DNA from: Pterobdella sp. o SKG-2022
Taxonomy: Eukaryota; Annelida; Clitellata; Hirudinida; Piscicolidae
Assembly: GCA_964035795.1 (NCBI GenBank)
Contig: OZ038320.1
Coordinates: 27,225,705-27,289,704 of the forward strand
Reading direction: 5' to 3'
Length of the DNA stretch: 64,000 bases
The notes beneath the pieces are model-generated. The model worked only from the letters and a program-made list of their open reading frames with translations, did no database searches and had not been told where the DNA came from. This document shows, one piece after another, positions 1 to 22,578 of this stretch (positions are counted from its first letter, which is position 1; the number at the start of each line of letters is the position of its first letter). A program made the position numbers and the translations under genes.

Positions 1-1085
1 ACTGATATTTTTGAGTTTTCATACAAAAACCTTGTTGAGTGAGCTTTATATAGAAATGAAGACAAGTATCCTGCATAACTAAAATGGTTATATAGTCAGA
101 AGGGTGACACCACCTTTGACATGTAGTATGGATTGGTTATACTTACCACTGAAAAACTGTCTATCATTCATTAACAATTTTTTCTCTTTTTTCAATGATA
201 ACTATTATACCATGAAATAGTATCATTATTATTCAATGTCTTAGTCATTCATAATGATAATGATGAATTTTACTGCAATGAATTGCGCTCATAAACATGG
301 TGACTAAATTAGTTACATAAATTGATCAAATTTGAACCTTCAAACAAACTTAGTATTAAACTCAAATGCAGTTTACTATTATAAATTCCATACACTGATA
401 GTGAGACAACCAAGCAGGTAGATTCAATGTCACCCTTAACATAACACTTTCATGAAGAACTCAAAACTCATTCAAAAAACAATTAATAGATTGTGACATA
501 GCTTCTAATGAAAATCAAATTTGACTATAAAAAAAATAGCGTTAACTTGTTGTTCAAAATTTCCCTGATAAATCAAATCAACACTTATCTAATAAACATT
601 TCATTTTGTGAAAAATTTTATGAGTCAGAAAAATTGTTTTATTGAGAAACAAAAATTTATTAACTTCATGATATCATCACTAAGAAAATTAAATTATAAA
701 AAAATCAATATATAGTTTATATAAGAAATAATAACAAAAAATATTATGTAATTACTTTTCAATTTCATATTTTTTATATTTTAATCACAAAAAATTTGTT
801 TGACTTATGAATTTGAAGATAAAAGCAATTCTTTGTTTTTACAAATTTAGTGAATTGAACAAAAAACTTGAAAAATCAATTATATTTTATTGATTTTAGT
901 TTTATATGTAGTTAGATAAATATACTAGTTGAAGTGTATATTAAAAACCTAGAGTTTTCAGTTGTAATATCTTTAGGTTTCTAAAGAAGGTAGTCCATAT
1001 AAGACATTAAAATATTAACAAAGAGTAATGGAAAATTAAAATATTAACATAATTTAATGGACTATTAATTTATTAAAACACAAAT
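1..1085. other. A+T-rich DNA, no gene seen
   Basis: No open frame with protein-like composition and no recognisable repeat on either strand. It lies downstream of the possible minus-strand gene that ends near 1086, so part of it may be 3' untranslated sequence of that gene. Confidence 0.5.
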
Positions 1086-2053
1086 TCATAAAGAAAGTAA
1101 TAGAACAAACGAAAGCATGGTGGGATCATTTGCATTTCTAGCTTGCTGAGTGGTTGGTGTTTGTTGGGAATTTCTCTGTGAGAAGCTGGATGTTCTTCTA
1201 CCAGGAAACCTGAAAGAAAAACTTTTCGAATTTTGTGTGCTTTTATATGAGTCTATGACAATAATGCTAAAACGAAGCACCGAGGTTTTATAAAATACAT
1301 TTAAGGTACAAATTATTTTTCCTAAAAAACCACATTATTAAGTGCATAAATTTATAAATAAACTAAGATTGTTAACTTTTCATTTTATAGTACAATTATG
1401 AAAAGGTGAAAATAAGTTGAAGACTATCTTGATTAAATAATATTTTCCTATCAAAAGTCAATTGATTGATAAAAAAAAGAAAATGTCCATCTACCTGGAG
1501 CATGAAGAACACCAATGAAAACAGCAGTTGGAAACAATCTGGCCTCGGCGATTTATGTCAGGTGAGGGAAGAGGATCATCAGGATAATTGTATGAACTAT
1601 TGTGTTGTGGATTGTCATTGATAGAATTGAGAGATGATGTTGGATTATTGTAATTATAGCTAGTGTTGGGTGATGAGGGTTGGTCAGATGCGAGATGAAT
1701 TGATGGCAGATTAGCTGTTCGGTGTTGTAGTGAAGCAATAGAACTGCTCATTCTGAAAAGTAGTTTGAAAATTATTCATTTGAGATTTTTCAAAATTTCA
1801 GTGATTTCATGGGAAAAAGTATCAATTGAGTTAAACTTTAGCCCTTTGGAGATAATTTGATTCAAAAATAGCATCAAAAAAAATTAAATATAAACATACT
1901 CAACAATCAAGCTATATAAATAATCACCATCTTACCTAACCCAGACGATGGAACAAACGCTGATGGCGGTCCGAAGGAGAAATGGGTTCAGATGGAGATT
2001 CTTTTATAACCCGGTTTAGATGACTATCTGAATCGCATGACTCGATGGTAATT
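1086..2053 (-). CDS. possible 3' part of an unrecognised Ser/Asn/Pro-rich protein gene
   Basis: Three putative minus-strand exons. The first (about 2053-1937) follows a TTTTTCAG acceptor and is open in one frame (start ITIESCDSDSH, then Ser/Pro/Glu-rich). The second (about 1757-1493) follows TTTTCAG and encodes a Ser/Asn/Tyr/Pro-rich stretch from MSSSIASLQ. It joins across a CAG|GTAGAT donor and a TTTCTTTCAG acceptor to the last exon (about 1214-1086), which continues the same frame through FPGRRTSSFSQR to a TGA. The second and third exons fit together in phase. The first and second do not fit without a weak donor, so the first may be alternative or 5' untranslated, with translation starting at the Met at 1751. 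Composition suggests a disordered tail. I recognise no domain. It is head to head with CARM1. Confidence 0.35.
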
Positions 2054-2704
2054 CTGAAAAACCAACGAAAATCCAAGACTTGAATTTGTTAAATTTACAA
2101 ATCGATCAAAGATTGGCTGAGTTGAAATCGCAGACTTGTAAACTAGAAACTAGAAAGACAGACGAAAAAATTAAATTAACGCCATGTTTATTCTGTATTG
2201 AGTAACAAAAAATTTATGGAGTAAATATGCATGTATGCAAGTTTATATGTACTATATGTATACTCAACATGTTTTTATAAATTTTTATATTGATTTTGTT
2301 AATTGTCTTATATGTATTTGTACTTGTGCGCGGAAATATCAATGAATGTTAGTTTTGGTCACTGTGAATGCGTGCGCTTATCCTTATAACTTATCATAAT
2401 GTATGTAAGATCTTGCAGAAAAAAAATCCATTTTTCAAAAAGTTATTTTTTTTATCATTTTTAAAAACTAACATTATGAAATAGCTTATAATAAAATTAA
2501 TAAAAAAATTTATATAAATTTTTATTCAATCTTTTTCAGTACCAAATGAAAAATCAATTAATACATCATAAATTTAGAAAAAATTATATTATTGTAATTT
2601 TAAAAAAATTAATACAAATTATATATTTGTTTTTTTAGCAACTTTTAAACAAAAGCTTAATTTCATTTTTGTGTAGCACAATAAGCACTTGTTTTATTAT
2701 AAAA

Positions 2705-8459
<5,755 letters not shown>

Positions 8460-10385
8460 TTTGAAGACTCTGCTTCTATTTCTTCAATGTCTTGATCGTT
8501 ATTAAGTTTTGGAAACCTAAAGATTATAGTTTATTATCTTGGGTTTATTTAAAATTTTTTATCATAATTGTGACACGTTCATTATTAGTTATAAACCATT
8601 AATATATTTAACGGATCTTTATAATTAATGTAAAATATGAGTCTGAAACCTTATTGGCGGGTGTATGCTAAAAATTTGTTTGTTTTTAAGTTATATAGCT
8701 ATCACTAGCTAGTTTTTATATATTTTGCTATGCCCAATTCTTATTAATTTTCAACCTCTTAAACTTTTGTCTGTGGAAACTTATTAGTTGGTACCAGTTA
8801 ATTTTTGTTATCAATAAATTTATAATGATTTTTCTTAGTTTATGTTTTAAAGATCATCACTTCAAAAGTTAAAATGAATATTTTTCAGAACCACGTGCTC
8901 ATAGTTTTACGTCAAAATACATAAACAAAAATCTAATTTGATCAATAAGACTTTTAGTGTACTATAATATAGTAGAGTGTGCGAGTGAAAAAAGCCTATC
9001 TCAATAACTGTTTAAATTAAACAGCGCTTGAATATCAAAAGATAAAACAATTAGTTATTCCTCATGACTAGAAGACCCCGCGCAAATGGGTAAATCCTTT
9101 TTAACTTTATTCTTCTGGAGACTTGCTAAGTACAATAGCCTGAAGCTAAAAGTAAGGACAACAAAAACAAAGTATTTATTAAATGACACAAAGGCTGGCT
9201 TACATTATCAAGTGATAATTTAACAAATACTTTGTGTTTGTTGTCCTTACTTGCTAAGAAGTTTCTAGAATATGAAAAATGTGCTGAATAGTACTTTAAA
9301 TAAAAAATTTCAATAATTTTGTTGCAAAAATACATCTAATTTTTTGAATACAAGAGTTCAAAACAAAACAGTAATTTTTTTATTTGTAAATTCAGACTTA
9401 GATGACGATGAAGGACTCTTTATACCACGTAGTATCAAATATAAAGGCTGAAATCTTTCATTAAAAGCTAGTTTAAGTAATAATTTTCTTCTTGTGTTTA
9501 TTAAATTAAAATTTTCAACAGTTCATTTTATTTATTAAAAAATGGAAACAGTATTTTTATACAATTTTATCATTATTCGATCCTTCAATTCTCCGGACTC
9601 TTATAAAATCAAAAGTTTTGGTTTGTCAAAATATTTTATAAAAAATCATACTTCAAAGAGAAAAATCTTTTTATCACTAGATTAAAGCTACTTCGTATCT
9701 TATATTTTGAGCGTAAAAGTAGCAATTATTCAAAGATTTTTAGCTTTGAAAGTTTAATCTTTGCTCAATTAATTTTTCAGAAGGAAAAAATTATTTTTCA
9801 ATAAACCCTAGTTGAACTGTTGCTAAGAAAAGTCTATAATTCCAAAAGATAATATATAACGAGAACCTAGCTTATTAAAAAAATAATATTTTTTCTGCTT
9901 TTCATTGCTTAATGTATAACCAAAATTCTGAAAAAATATTCAAGTAATACTTAAGTTCTTGTATAAATTAGGCAGCCAATCAAAAAAGCTAGCGAAATAC
10001 TTGAGTTAGTCGCTTGTAAATACATGCATACCGAGCAAAATATCAAGTCAATCGTATGTTTTTACGCGTACACATTACTCGTACAAAATCGATACGGTTA
10101 AATGGTACCAACTTTATATATGTTAAAACTCTTGGTTGATATAATTGGAGAGTTGTCTTCAACGTTCTTTTAATGAAAGTTTGATTTTTTCAAATATAAA
10201 TCGTTTTCCTAAAAACTATAATACAACCTGTCAAAGTTTGTTATTTTGTGGCAAAAAAAGAATTTTTTGGTTTTTTGGAGCAATTGAGAAAGCTATAAAA
10301 ACCATAGTGCTTAAATTTGATAATTCAAGTGGGTTCACACAAGTTTTTACACTGATTATTGTTTTTGATCGTTTGGTTAGTTAAT
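8460..10385. other. intergenic A+T-rich DNA between CARM1 and DNAJC5
   Basis: Contains the CARM1 3' flank, one foldback element (9150-9251, listed separately) and otherwise no frame or motif I can assign. The DNAJC5 promoter should lie at its right end. Confidence 0.5.
9150..9251. mobile_element. foldback element, family A, short copy
   Basis: A perfect-looking terminal inverted repeat AGTAAGGACAACAAA and its mirror, continuing into CAAAGTATTTATTAAA against its mirror, flanks a centre with CTTACATTATCAAGTGATAA. The word CTTGCTAAG occurs just left (about 9122) and immediately right (about 9250), which could be a target-site duplication or chance. It is shorter than the copy at 6320 because the inner arm is missing. 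Confidence 0.75.
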
Positions 10386-13141
10386 ATGGTGTCCCATCGG
10401 AACCGAAGTCTTTCGTTAGTAAATATTAAAAATATTTTTAAAATTGATATGAAATTTTAGTGAAAATTATTCAATTTTCATAATTTGTTCAAAAAATGCT
10501 ATTTCTTAAATACTTTTAGCTGTATTAAACTTAAAATATATTGGAAACGTGACATTTATTTTTATTTTTTAAACTTCATTAAAAAATTTTATTATTTTGA
10601 GAGCTAGAAAATATAGACTTGCTTTTATTAATTTCAACTCTCCATCTTTTAATATTTAATACACAAACTGGTTAAAGAGCATCGGGCCAAAGCCTCTATG
10701 CAGTATTGAATGTGGATAAAGGATGCTCTCAAGACGACATACGAAGGGCTTACAAAAGAGTAAATGAATAATAAAAATGCAAATAGATACAGACACAAAT
10801 ATGTAGAGAATCAACAGTCTTCGATGTCAATTTATGGGAAAACTTTAGTACATTTATTGAGAAAAAATAGCTAAAATTTTCGGTAAGTATAGCCTTACCA
10901 TAATACGTTACCATAATACGTGCCAACGTATTACGGTAAAGTTATACTTACCGAAAATTTTAGCTATTTTTGCTCAATGAATGTACTAAAGTTTTCCCAT
11001 AAATTGATGTTAAAGACTGTTGATATTGCTTATAAGTACACTAAGATGTCTCTAAAAAAGTTAAATACATAGAAAATATTTAGAATTACAAAAAAGTAGA
11101 TATATAAATACATTAAGTATGGTATTATGATGTTATCTATATTAAGTATATTATAAATAAAAAGTTTTACTAAACGTTTTATCAATTTTTAAATGAATAT
11201 GCTCTATATATCTGAATTTTAAAAGGATAATCTTACATTGATAACGTCTATGATAAGGCTTAACTTATCAAGAATCGTAGCTATCTTTGCTATCATAATG
11301 AATGTATCAAAAACCCCCAAGAATCAGAGAAATTCTTTCAAATAAATACTCATTAAACATATTATTATTTATACAATGTTGAACCACCCAGCTTGCTCTC
11401 CAGTACCATCCCGATAAAAATCCCAACAACCCAGAATCAACAGCAAAAGTAAATACGCCTTCAACATGATTCATATAATAATCACAATAGCTCGGCGTCA
11501 ATAACGATATTAAAGATGCTTTTAAATGATCCATTTTAATGAACAGATTTTAGATAATTCAACCATATTTAGGAATTTTTTTACCACAAAGTACATTAGT
11601 TTAAAAGTTATTAATCCTATTTAATTTTTCCTTTCAAGTTTCAAGACGTTAACAATGCAAACAGAGTTTTGAGTGACCCTACCAAAAGAGGCATATACGA
11701 TAGGTTAGCAAACCACTTAGAAATAATAATAATAATATTATTATTAGCCTCTGAACGATGCGTAAGAGGCGCTATATAAGTAATTAATTATTATTAGTAG
11801 TAGTATTAATATTATAAATAAGAACCTTGAAAAGTTATCCATCTTGTAGAAACACTTGGTTTTAATATATTTTCTTGAAACAAAATGTTTAATCATCAGA
11901 ATTACTCAACTTAGCTTTTTTATCTTTTTAGAAAAATTTCAAGTGATTAATGTCTGAACATGTTTTAATCTTAGTCTAGTAGACTATCAAGTTTAATTAA
12001 AAACATTTTAAGTAACGAGGTGATTAGAAAAGTCTGAATCCCATTTATAACTATAACCCTTCATAAACTATATTTGTATCTATAAGCGCCTCGGATACAT
12101 GCTTAATTTATATGAAAAGTGCGCTATATAAATGGAAATGAATAAATGAAATAAAATAAAAACATATTTTATTAAGCTTTATATCGTTTATTCTACCAAA
12201 GTTTCACGTACATGAAAAACGTTCAATAAAAGTGTTTGTTTTTGTACAGTTAAACTTTATTTAAAAGTGTATAAATTAACATTGCTAAGTATTTGAAAAA
12301 TTGATTTAATTTAGTTAAATCATTACTTTCTCATTTAAAATTTAAGTTTAATATCTGAATCAATAAAACTTGATCATTTGTGTTCTTCAAGCTTTAATCC
12401 AAGAGAAAAATTATTGTTAGTCAATATAATATGTTACTTCAAAACACACAAGGTATGGTTCAATTGGTCTGTATGTGGCAGAGCAGTTTGGAGAAGAAAA
12501 TGTCAACTCATACTTCGTTTTGACCAGTCCATGGTGCAAGGTTCCGAAGGGTTGAATTTAAAAAAATAATTAACCAAAACATTATATATACTTTGAGATT
12601 TCAGCTTGGTAATAATCTCTTCGAGACTTTCAATAGTTTATAATGATAAGTATTTTAACTATTTTATAATGACGTTGACCAATTTCAGGTTTTGTTTTTG
12701 ACTTGTGGTGTTTTGACTGGTTGCTACTTGTGTTGTTGTTTCTGTTGTTGTTTCAACTTCTGCTGTGGCAAGTGCAAGCCAAGACCCTCAGACTCCGGTA
12801 GTCAATATGCCAACTTACACGTGAGAGAACCTTACTTCAGCACATTATTCACTAATGAACTAATTATTGTGATTTTGATAATTTTTATAATTCTATATAA
12901 AAATTGATAAATTAAAAAAGTAAGATAAAATAATTAGGTTAGTCTTCATGCAATAAAACCCAGTTTTAACTTCAATTTTTGAAAATGACCAGATTTATAG
13001 TGTTTTAATGAAATAATTTTCACGGAAAAATTGAAAATAGTTTAAATTCCAACTCTTAACCAGGATGATTTGGGTGGTGACTATTTTGATGAGGTGCCAG
13101 ATGAGCCTATAGTCAACCAACCAGGAAACCCCGCCAATTAA
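10386..13141 (+). CDS. DNAJC5: cysteine-string protein (DNAJC5), synaptic-vesicle co-chaperone
   Basis: Seven exons: 10386-10414, 10678-10759, 11392-11448, 11639-11703, 12453-12540, 12689-12820, 13064-13141. They sum to 531 nt, or 176 residues. DNAJC5 recruits Hsc70 to secretory vesicles and protects SNARE proteins. In order: N-terminal [10 protein letters not shown], with a Ser at position 10 matching the PKA site of the family; a J domain with the HPD motif in [10 protein letters not shown]; the linker with [17 protein letters not shown]; the palmitoylated cysteine string ([18 protein letters not shown]); and a short acidic tail. The 29-nt first exon was found by homology: its phase-2 donor and the AAAG acceptor at 10678 restore the family's N-terminus exactly. 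The exon 4 donor is GTTCCG, weak but needed. Intron 2 holds a large foldback element. It is tail to tail with SH2D4. Confidence 0.96.
10811..11023. mobile_element. foldback element, family B, copy in DNAJC5 intron 2
   Basis: About 95-base arms, from TCAACAGTC at the left to its mirror GACTGTTGA at the right, with GGGAAAACTTTAGTACATT and AGCTAAAATTTTCGGTAAGT both matched by inverted copies. Only a short ACGTATTACGG-rich centre separates them, so the transcript would fold into a very long hairpin. No coding capacity. It shares the ACATTTATTGAGAA and AATTTTCG blocks with the elements at 15456 and 49620. Confidence 0.8.
11228..11312. repeat. decayed half of a family B foldback element
   Basis: Contains ATAAGGCTTAACTTATCAAG followed by TAGCTATCTTTGCTATCATA and AATGTATCAA, which resemble the inner right arm of the 10811 element. 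The partner arm is not recognisable. Confidence 0.4.
11728..12150. repeat. SINE-like 3' ends with GCGCTATATAA motifs in DNAJC5 intron 4
   Basis: Two short stretches (about 11748-11815 and 12080-12150) contain GGCGCTATATAAGTAA and GTGCGCTATATAAATGGAAA, each followed by an A/T-simple tail. Similar ends occur at about 29230 and, reversed, at about 55835. They look like the conserved 3' end of a SINE family; no tRNA-like head was found next to them here. Confidence 0.5.
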
Positions 13142-13743
13142 CGAATAATCCATTAGTTTTCATTTATTTAGCTATTTATTTCCTAGCTCAAGCAAACTCA
13201 GAAAATATTTTATAAATTTTAACGTTAGAAATCGTTTTATTCTGTTATTATGTGGATGCTTAGAAAGAATTTCACTCTTCTGGACCCTTATATTTGAGTT
13301 TAACCCTGCATTTAAAGGTAGTTAGATTTTTTATTACACCAAACATTTGTGTTCGGTTTGATATATAAATTTCTAATATATCGATAACTTAAGCGATAGT
13401 ACACATTTTTAACTAATCGAACTCTCTATATGAAATGAATTTCAAATATGGTTTTATCTTTTAACTTGAAGTTGTTTGTAATATAACCTTTTTTTTAATT
13501 TGAACTGTCTTATTTCCATCTAAATTCATATTTTTCATTTAACCGTATTTATCAAATCAAAAATTTTTAAATTTTATTTCACATATTATGCATCACATAA
13601 AAAAATTTCTTGTAAGGAAGGAGTGGGTATTGTGAAAAATAAAGTATCAAAAATTCTTTCTGTATCAAATAACATAAAAGGTAGTGAAATTTCTTTCAAA
13701 AATATTTAATCTTGAAAAATTAATTATGTGTCTATAATCTTCA
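13142..13743. other. convergent 3' flanks of DNAJC5 and SH2D4
   Basis: No coding sequence. AATAAA-type hexamers occur near 13638, so both genes may end their transcripts here. Overlapping 3' untranslated regions are possible because the two stop codons are only about 600 bp apart. Confidence 0.5.
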
Positions 13744-18428
<4,685 letters not shown>

Positions 18429-19654
18429 TCAGCACTATATAATTTCTTCAAAAATCCATTTTAAGCTGATTTCAATTAGTAATCCATTGTTTTGAACTGT
18501 TTTCAATTAGCTTATCTCTCTTGCTATTCAATTTGTCGAGTAGTGACATGAGCGTTTATATTCACAGAATTCACTTAGTAATCCCTAATATTAAAGCGCG
18601 TGCCTTACGTTTATATAAACTTTTATAGGTTGAATATCATCCTGAATATTTTTTTTGCATAAATAAATTCGGTTTCTTATTATTTAAGAAAACATTGCTA
18701 ATTACATCGAAAACACTTTAAATTAACGTAATTAACCAACAGGGGAAAATTTTATAAACCAAGCCAATATACAACGGTTTGGTTGAAAACTGCGTTTATT
18801 ATTCAAAAAGCAGTTAAGATTAAATTTCACCAATTGCTGCTAGATTATGATAAAGTATAATTAATTACGTTTAGTTCTACTTCCAATTTTACCTTTAAGA
18901 ATTGCACACAGCTAACGTTGAGTACACTGTAATCGAAACCACAAATCACTGGTTTATTATCTATGTTTAAGAAAAATTTGGCTTAATATATTTCATTAAA
19001 ACAAAGCTTTCTGAACAGTAGCTTCATCATCACGTTAACCTGAAAAGCTTCTTTTGAATAAAATGTATAAAACAAAATTATCTTCAATAAAGACAATTTC
19101 CAGCGGGCTTCAACTTAATATTAAGGGTTCATTAGTTTAAAAATCATTGAACATATTTGCTTCTCCTTAACAACTTTCAAACATGTGTCTATATGATATT
19201 TGCAAAGTATTGAAGTTGTGAATGCCGTTTATTAGTTTTAAACACTAAGAAATTAGTTTGTTTTATAAAAATTCACCATAAAATATAAATTAGTGAAAAA
19301 ATACCCAATTAAGTAAAACTAACAATAACAATATACAAGCTTATTATAGTGATTTAAAGAAGTAAACACGAGTTTTAAAAAGATTTCAAAAATGTAAAAC
19401 TACCCAAGCAATCCGACATAATTTTATAAAGATTTTCACCGTAATCGGACCAACCTCGAAAGTTATTTTTCGATTTTTAAAATTCATATAAGTTTTTTAT
19501 ACCATACGGGCTTAATAGAGTTTCAATGTGTAAAGATTTTAATTTTTCAAGTTTTGAAAGTCAAAAGCATGAATTTTATATAAAAATTATTTAAAAAAAA
19601 GATTTTTCATAAAAAAATATATTCATAAAACATATTAGGAGTTTGAAAAAGACC

Positions 19655-19745
19655 ATGACTGGGATTTGAATCCAAGGTCAGGGGTTAGCTAGTCGAACGA
19701 CAGCTTTACGCCCTCGCGAGTATAAAATTGAATTTTTTTGTCTCA
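19655..19745 (-). repeat. degenerate tRNA-like (SINE head) sequence
   Basis: The minus strand contains TAAAGCTGTCGTTCGACTAG followed by TGACCTTGGATTCAAATCCC, matching a tRNA anticodon-to-T-arm region with a B-box-like GGATTCAAATCC. The D arm and acceptor stem do not pair well, so I read it as a decayed tRNA-derived SINE head rather than a tRNA gene. Confidence 0.4.
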
Positions 19746-21769
19746 AGGTAGTTCATTTTTATAAACAAGAAAATAAATATGATTCAATTTTTCCATATAG
19801 AAAAAAATAATTTTTTTTCCGAAAATTCAATGAATTAAAACAATTTCTGAGTCAAATAGTCCAAAATTTGGACGCTTTGACAAGTAAATCACAAAAAAAT
19901 TACAAAGTTTTGCAGTGTCTACAATAAAAGAATAAAATTGAAACACAATTATACAAAATATCGAATTAGAGTAAAAACTAAGATTTTTATGTCCTTTAAA
20001 ATGCTCTCATTTAGATGGGATGTCGATCCAATGACGGTTAAAAAAAAGAAAATTATAAGTTAATATTTAAATTGAAAAAATATCAAACGATTGAAGATAT
20101 AAAATCTTCAAATTAAAAATAACATAATTATGAAAGAATGTAGAATATAAGAGTACAAATGCTACGTATAGATCAAGATTTCAATTTGGTACGAATAAAA
20201 AAAATTGCTATAATTTCATAATTTTCCAAAAAATCTTAATTTCAATATCAGACAAATGTTCAAAGTTTTGTAACAAATGCATATCAGCAAATCTCAAGCC
20301 ATGAGTTTAGTTTCTAGAGCGCAACCGAAATGCTTCTCTATAAGTTAGGCGAGCAAGGAGCTGTAGGGGTTTTGTGGGTTGAAAAACCTAGTTTCGATGA
20401 TGAATTTATCGTAAATTTTTTGTGTTGTTTAATTCATAATCGAATATCACCATATATAAAAAATTATTATTTAAAAATAACTATTAATTTATAAGGGTTT
20501 ACAAAAAGCGTTGAAATGAATGAGCCTAGAAAAATGTTTTTTTTTTTGAAGCACGACTTTCATGCAGCTCACACAGATCCCCCCTGTCTTTTTACGAGTT
20601 TTATGGACATCAAGTGGCATTTTAAATACCCTTTAATGGCAGCACTTGTTTTAGTTTTTTGGTATGGAAAAAATGGTTGTTCTTCCGCAAAATTTTGCTG
20701 GTCAAATGAGAGTATTTATCACTTGACTAACGTATGCCTGGGCCAGTAACCTCCTCATGCATGTTGCTTCATTGACCTAGTGACCTTTCCATCTCTTAAT
20801 CCATCGAACAAGTACTGCAGGCAAAAAGTTTAAATGACTGAAAATATAATTCGGATTAATTTCAATTTGGTGGTGTGTTTAACTATATGCGTTTACTCCA
20901 TTTTCAGATTTTTCTTCTTTCACCTTCTTTTTTGACTCGAAGAATATCTATAATTTTGAGTTTTTTTGTTTCCAATTTTTTTACTTTTAGGTTCCATGAA
21001 ACCATTGTTCCAACAACATCGTTTTCTTTCACCATTTCAAAGTTTGAGTCATCAGTAAGCACTATCTTTTGTTGGTCCCTTTTTTTATGACTCCTTTTAT
21101 TGACGATTTATTGCGCAACCAAAAGCCCTAATAAGGGCGATCAAATGATCGACATATTTTTTTTATTGGCGATTCTAGTAGTGAAAAGAACGTCACCTAG
21201 TGAAACACCTATATATTTTATGCCATCCATCAAACTTTAGTGTAATTTCTTTTGAAGACAAGTTTTTCAATTTGAATCTAATTCCCAAATGTCATCTGTT
21301 TTTCGCAATCCGTTGTATCAAAAGACGACGAGAGCTCTGTGCTCTATAATTGTAGTGAATTGTGCTGGCGGTGTTCATCAAATGTGTTTGAAGAAGGCCT
21401 CCAAGTGATCTTCCTTTTTTATAAGCGGCTTGGAGGTGTAAAAAGTAGTTTCCTATTCAAAGTTTTTTCGTTAACCCCTTTGTGACTTTATATGAAATGC
21501 TAAAGTATACATTATGCATTAATATAATGATTCAAAAACAACCTTGAATGTATAATTGGAAGAATCAAAAATAATACAGGTTGCTGATGCCATGAGATGC
21601 AAATCATATTTATATTTTAGTTTTAAAAATAAATCTTAAATTATTATAAATTTTTAAATTATTATGATTAAAAACTCTATTCATAACGATTGTATCCAAG
21701 GGTCTCATGAGATCTACCTTATTAATTTCAAAATTCGATTCTGATTTATCCCGAATGAAAAAAATTTTT

Positions 21770-21820
21770 TAAAGTTCACGAAGCTTTTCGTAAGTCAAAC
21801 TCACATTATCGAGTGGAATT
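21770..21820. repeat. solo arm of family A foldback element
   Basis: CACGAAGCTTTTCGTAAG followed by CACATTATCGAGTG reproduces the inner left arm and centre of the 6320 element; no opposing arm is present. Confidence 0.55.
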
Positions 21821-22017
21821 TAAAAAATTTCGAAGTGTTTCCATTTTGAATATTTATGCTAAGCTTGAAGAATCATGATGAAAGTTTTATACTAGAAACA
21901 AAAGTTTAATAAAAAGCTTTTTGCCACAACCATTTTCGAAACAAATGGATTGAGGTCAGGTTTTAAATAATTTTAAAAAATTGTTTTTAAGATTATGAAA
22001 CAGTCGATGCTAGTGCA

Positions 22018-22208
22018 TTTGTAATGTAATGTAATACGGTATTTATAAAGAGCTTTGCCTTATAGATCAAAGCGCTTGATACAAATTTAATGTAGCGAAA
22101 ACACACTGTGGAACAGGTGCTAATTGTCGGCCCACGCGGGATCAAACCCGGTAACTTTAGATAATTAGTCTAATACTCAAACCTTGAGCTATAGGGGCCG
22201 ACAGTTTT
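22018..22208 (-). repeat. tRNA-derived SINE, copy 1
   Basis: On the minus strand the right end is a tRNA-like head of about 75 bases: an A-box-like TATAGCTCAAGG, a perfectly paired anticodon stem TTAGA/TCTAA with loop CTAATTA, and a B-box-like GGTTTGATCC. The acceptor-like ends GGCCC/GGGCC pair. It is followed by a body of about 110 bases with GCGCTTTGATCTATAAGG, ending in a GTATTACATTA-type tail. A second copy lies at 30225-30396 with the same arrangement, so this is a dispersed element and not a single tRNA gene. Confidence 0.7.
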
Positions 22209-22224
22209 GTTCTAGTTTACGAGG

Positions 22225-22578
22225 CGGTTAATTATGGATAATTCAGTTCAGAACATGATGAAACCAGCTTAAAACAGTCCAAGAACGAAAAGACAGACTG
22301 GTAATTCCAAACATTAATTAATGATGTGCTACGCAAAAATACACTGAGTTGGTTTGGGCACTTGACGAGGATGGATGCTGAGAACTCAGTAAGTGGTTGC
22401 AGGTATGTCGAAATAAAGAATAAAAAGGAAAAAAGTAGCCAAAGTCTCAGATAATGAAAAGAATTAGACTCAAACCCGAAATTTTTAAAAACCGTATGGC
22501 GTAGAGAGCTATTATGAAACTCTGTCCAGCCCATGCTAGAATGGAAATGTAAAGCAAAGATGATGATGATGAAAAAAT
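22225..22578 (+). mobile_element. LINE 3'-end relic with a GAT-repeat tail
   Basis: The plus strand reads VLRKNTLSWFGHLTRMDAEN, the typical C-terminal block of LINE reverse transcriptases, and later NRMAWREL, with stops between. Just before a (GAT)n tail at 22558-22572 there is CATGCTAGAATGG, related to a widespread repeat core (compare 54272). It differs in sequence and tail from the relic at 4490, so a different subfamily is likely. Confidence 0.7.

Noticed and set aside
2669..2704. Upstream start (TTG) for CARM1
   Set aside because: A TTG start is not expected in an animal gene; the ATG at 2705 is in frame and gives a consistent 600-residue model.
22128..22205. A tRNA gene on the minus strand (paired anticodon stem, A and B boxes)
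   Set aside because: The same head plus the same downstream body occurs at 30225-30396 and the T-stem is imperfect, so it is the head of a SINE rather than a single functional tRNA.
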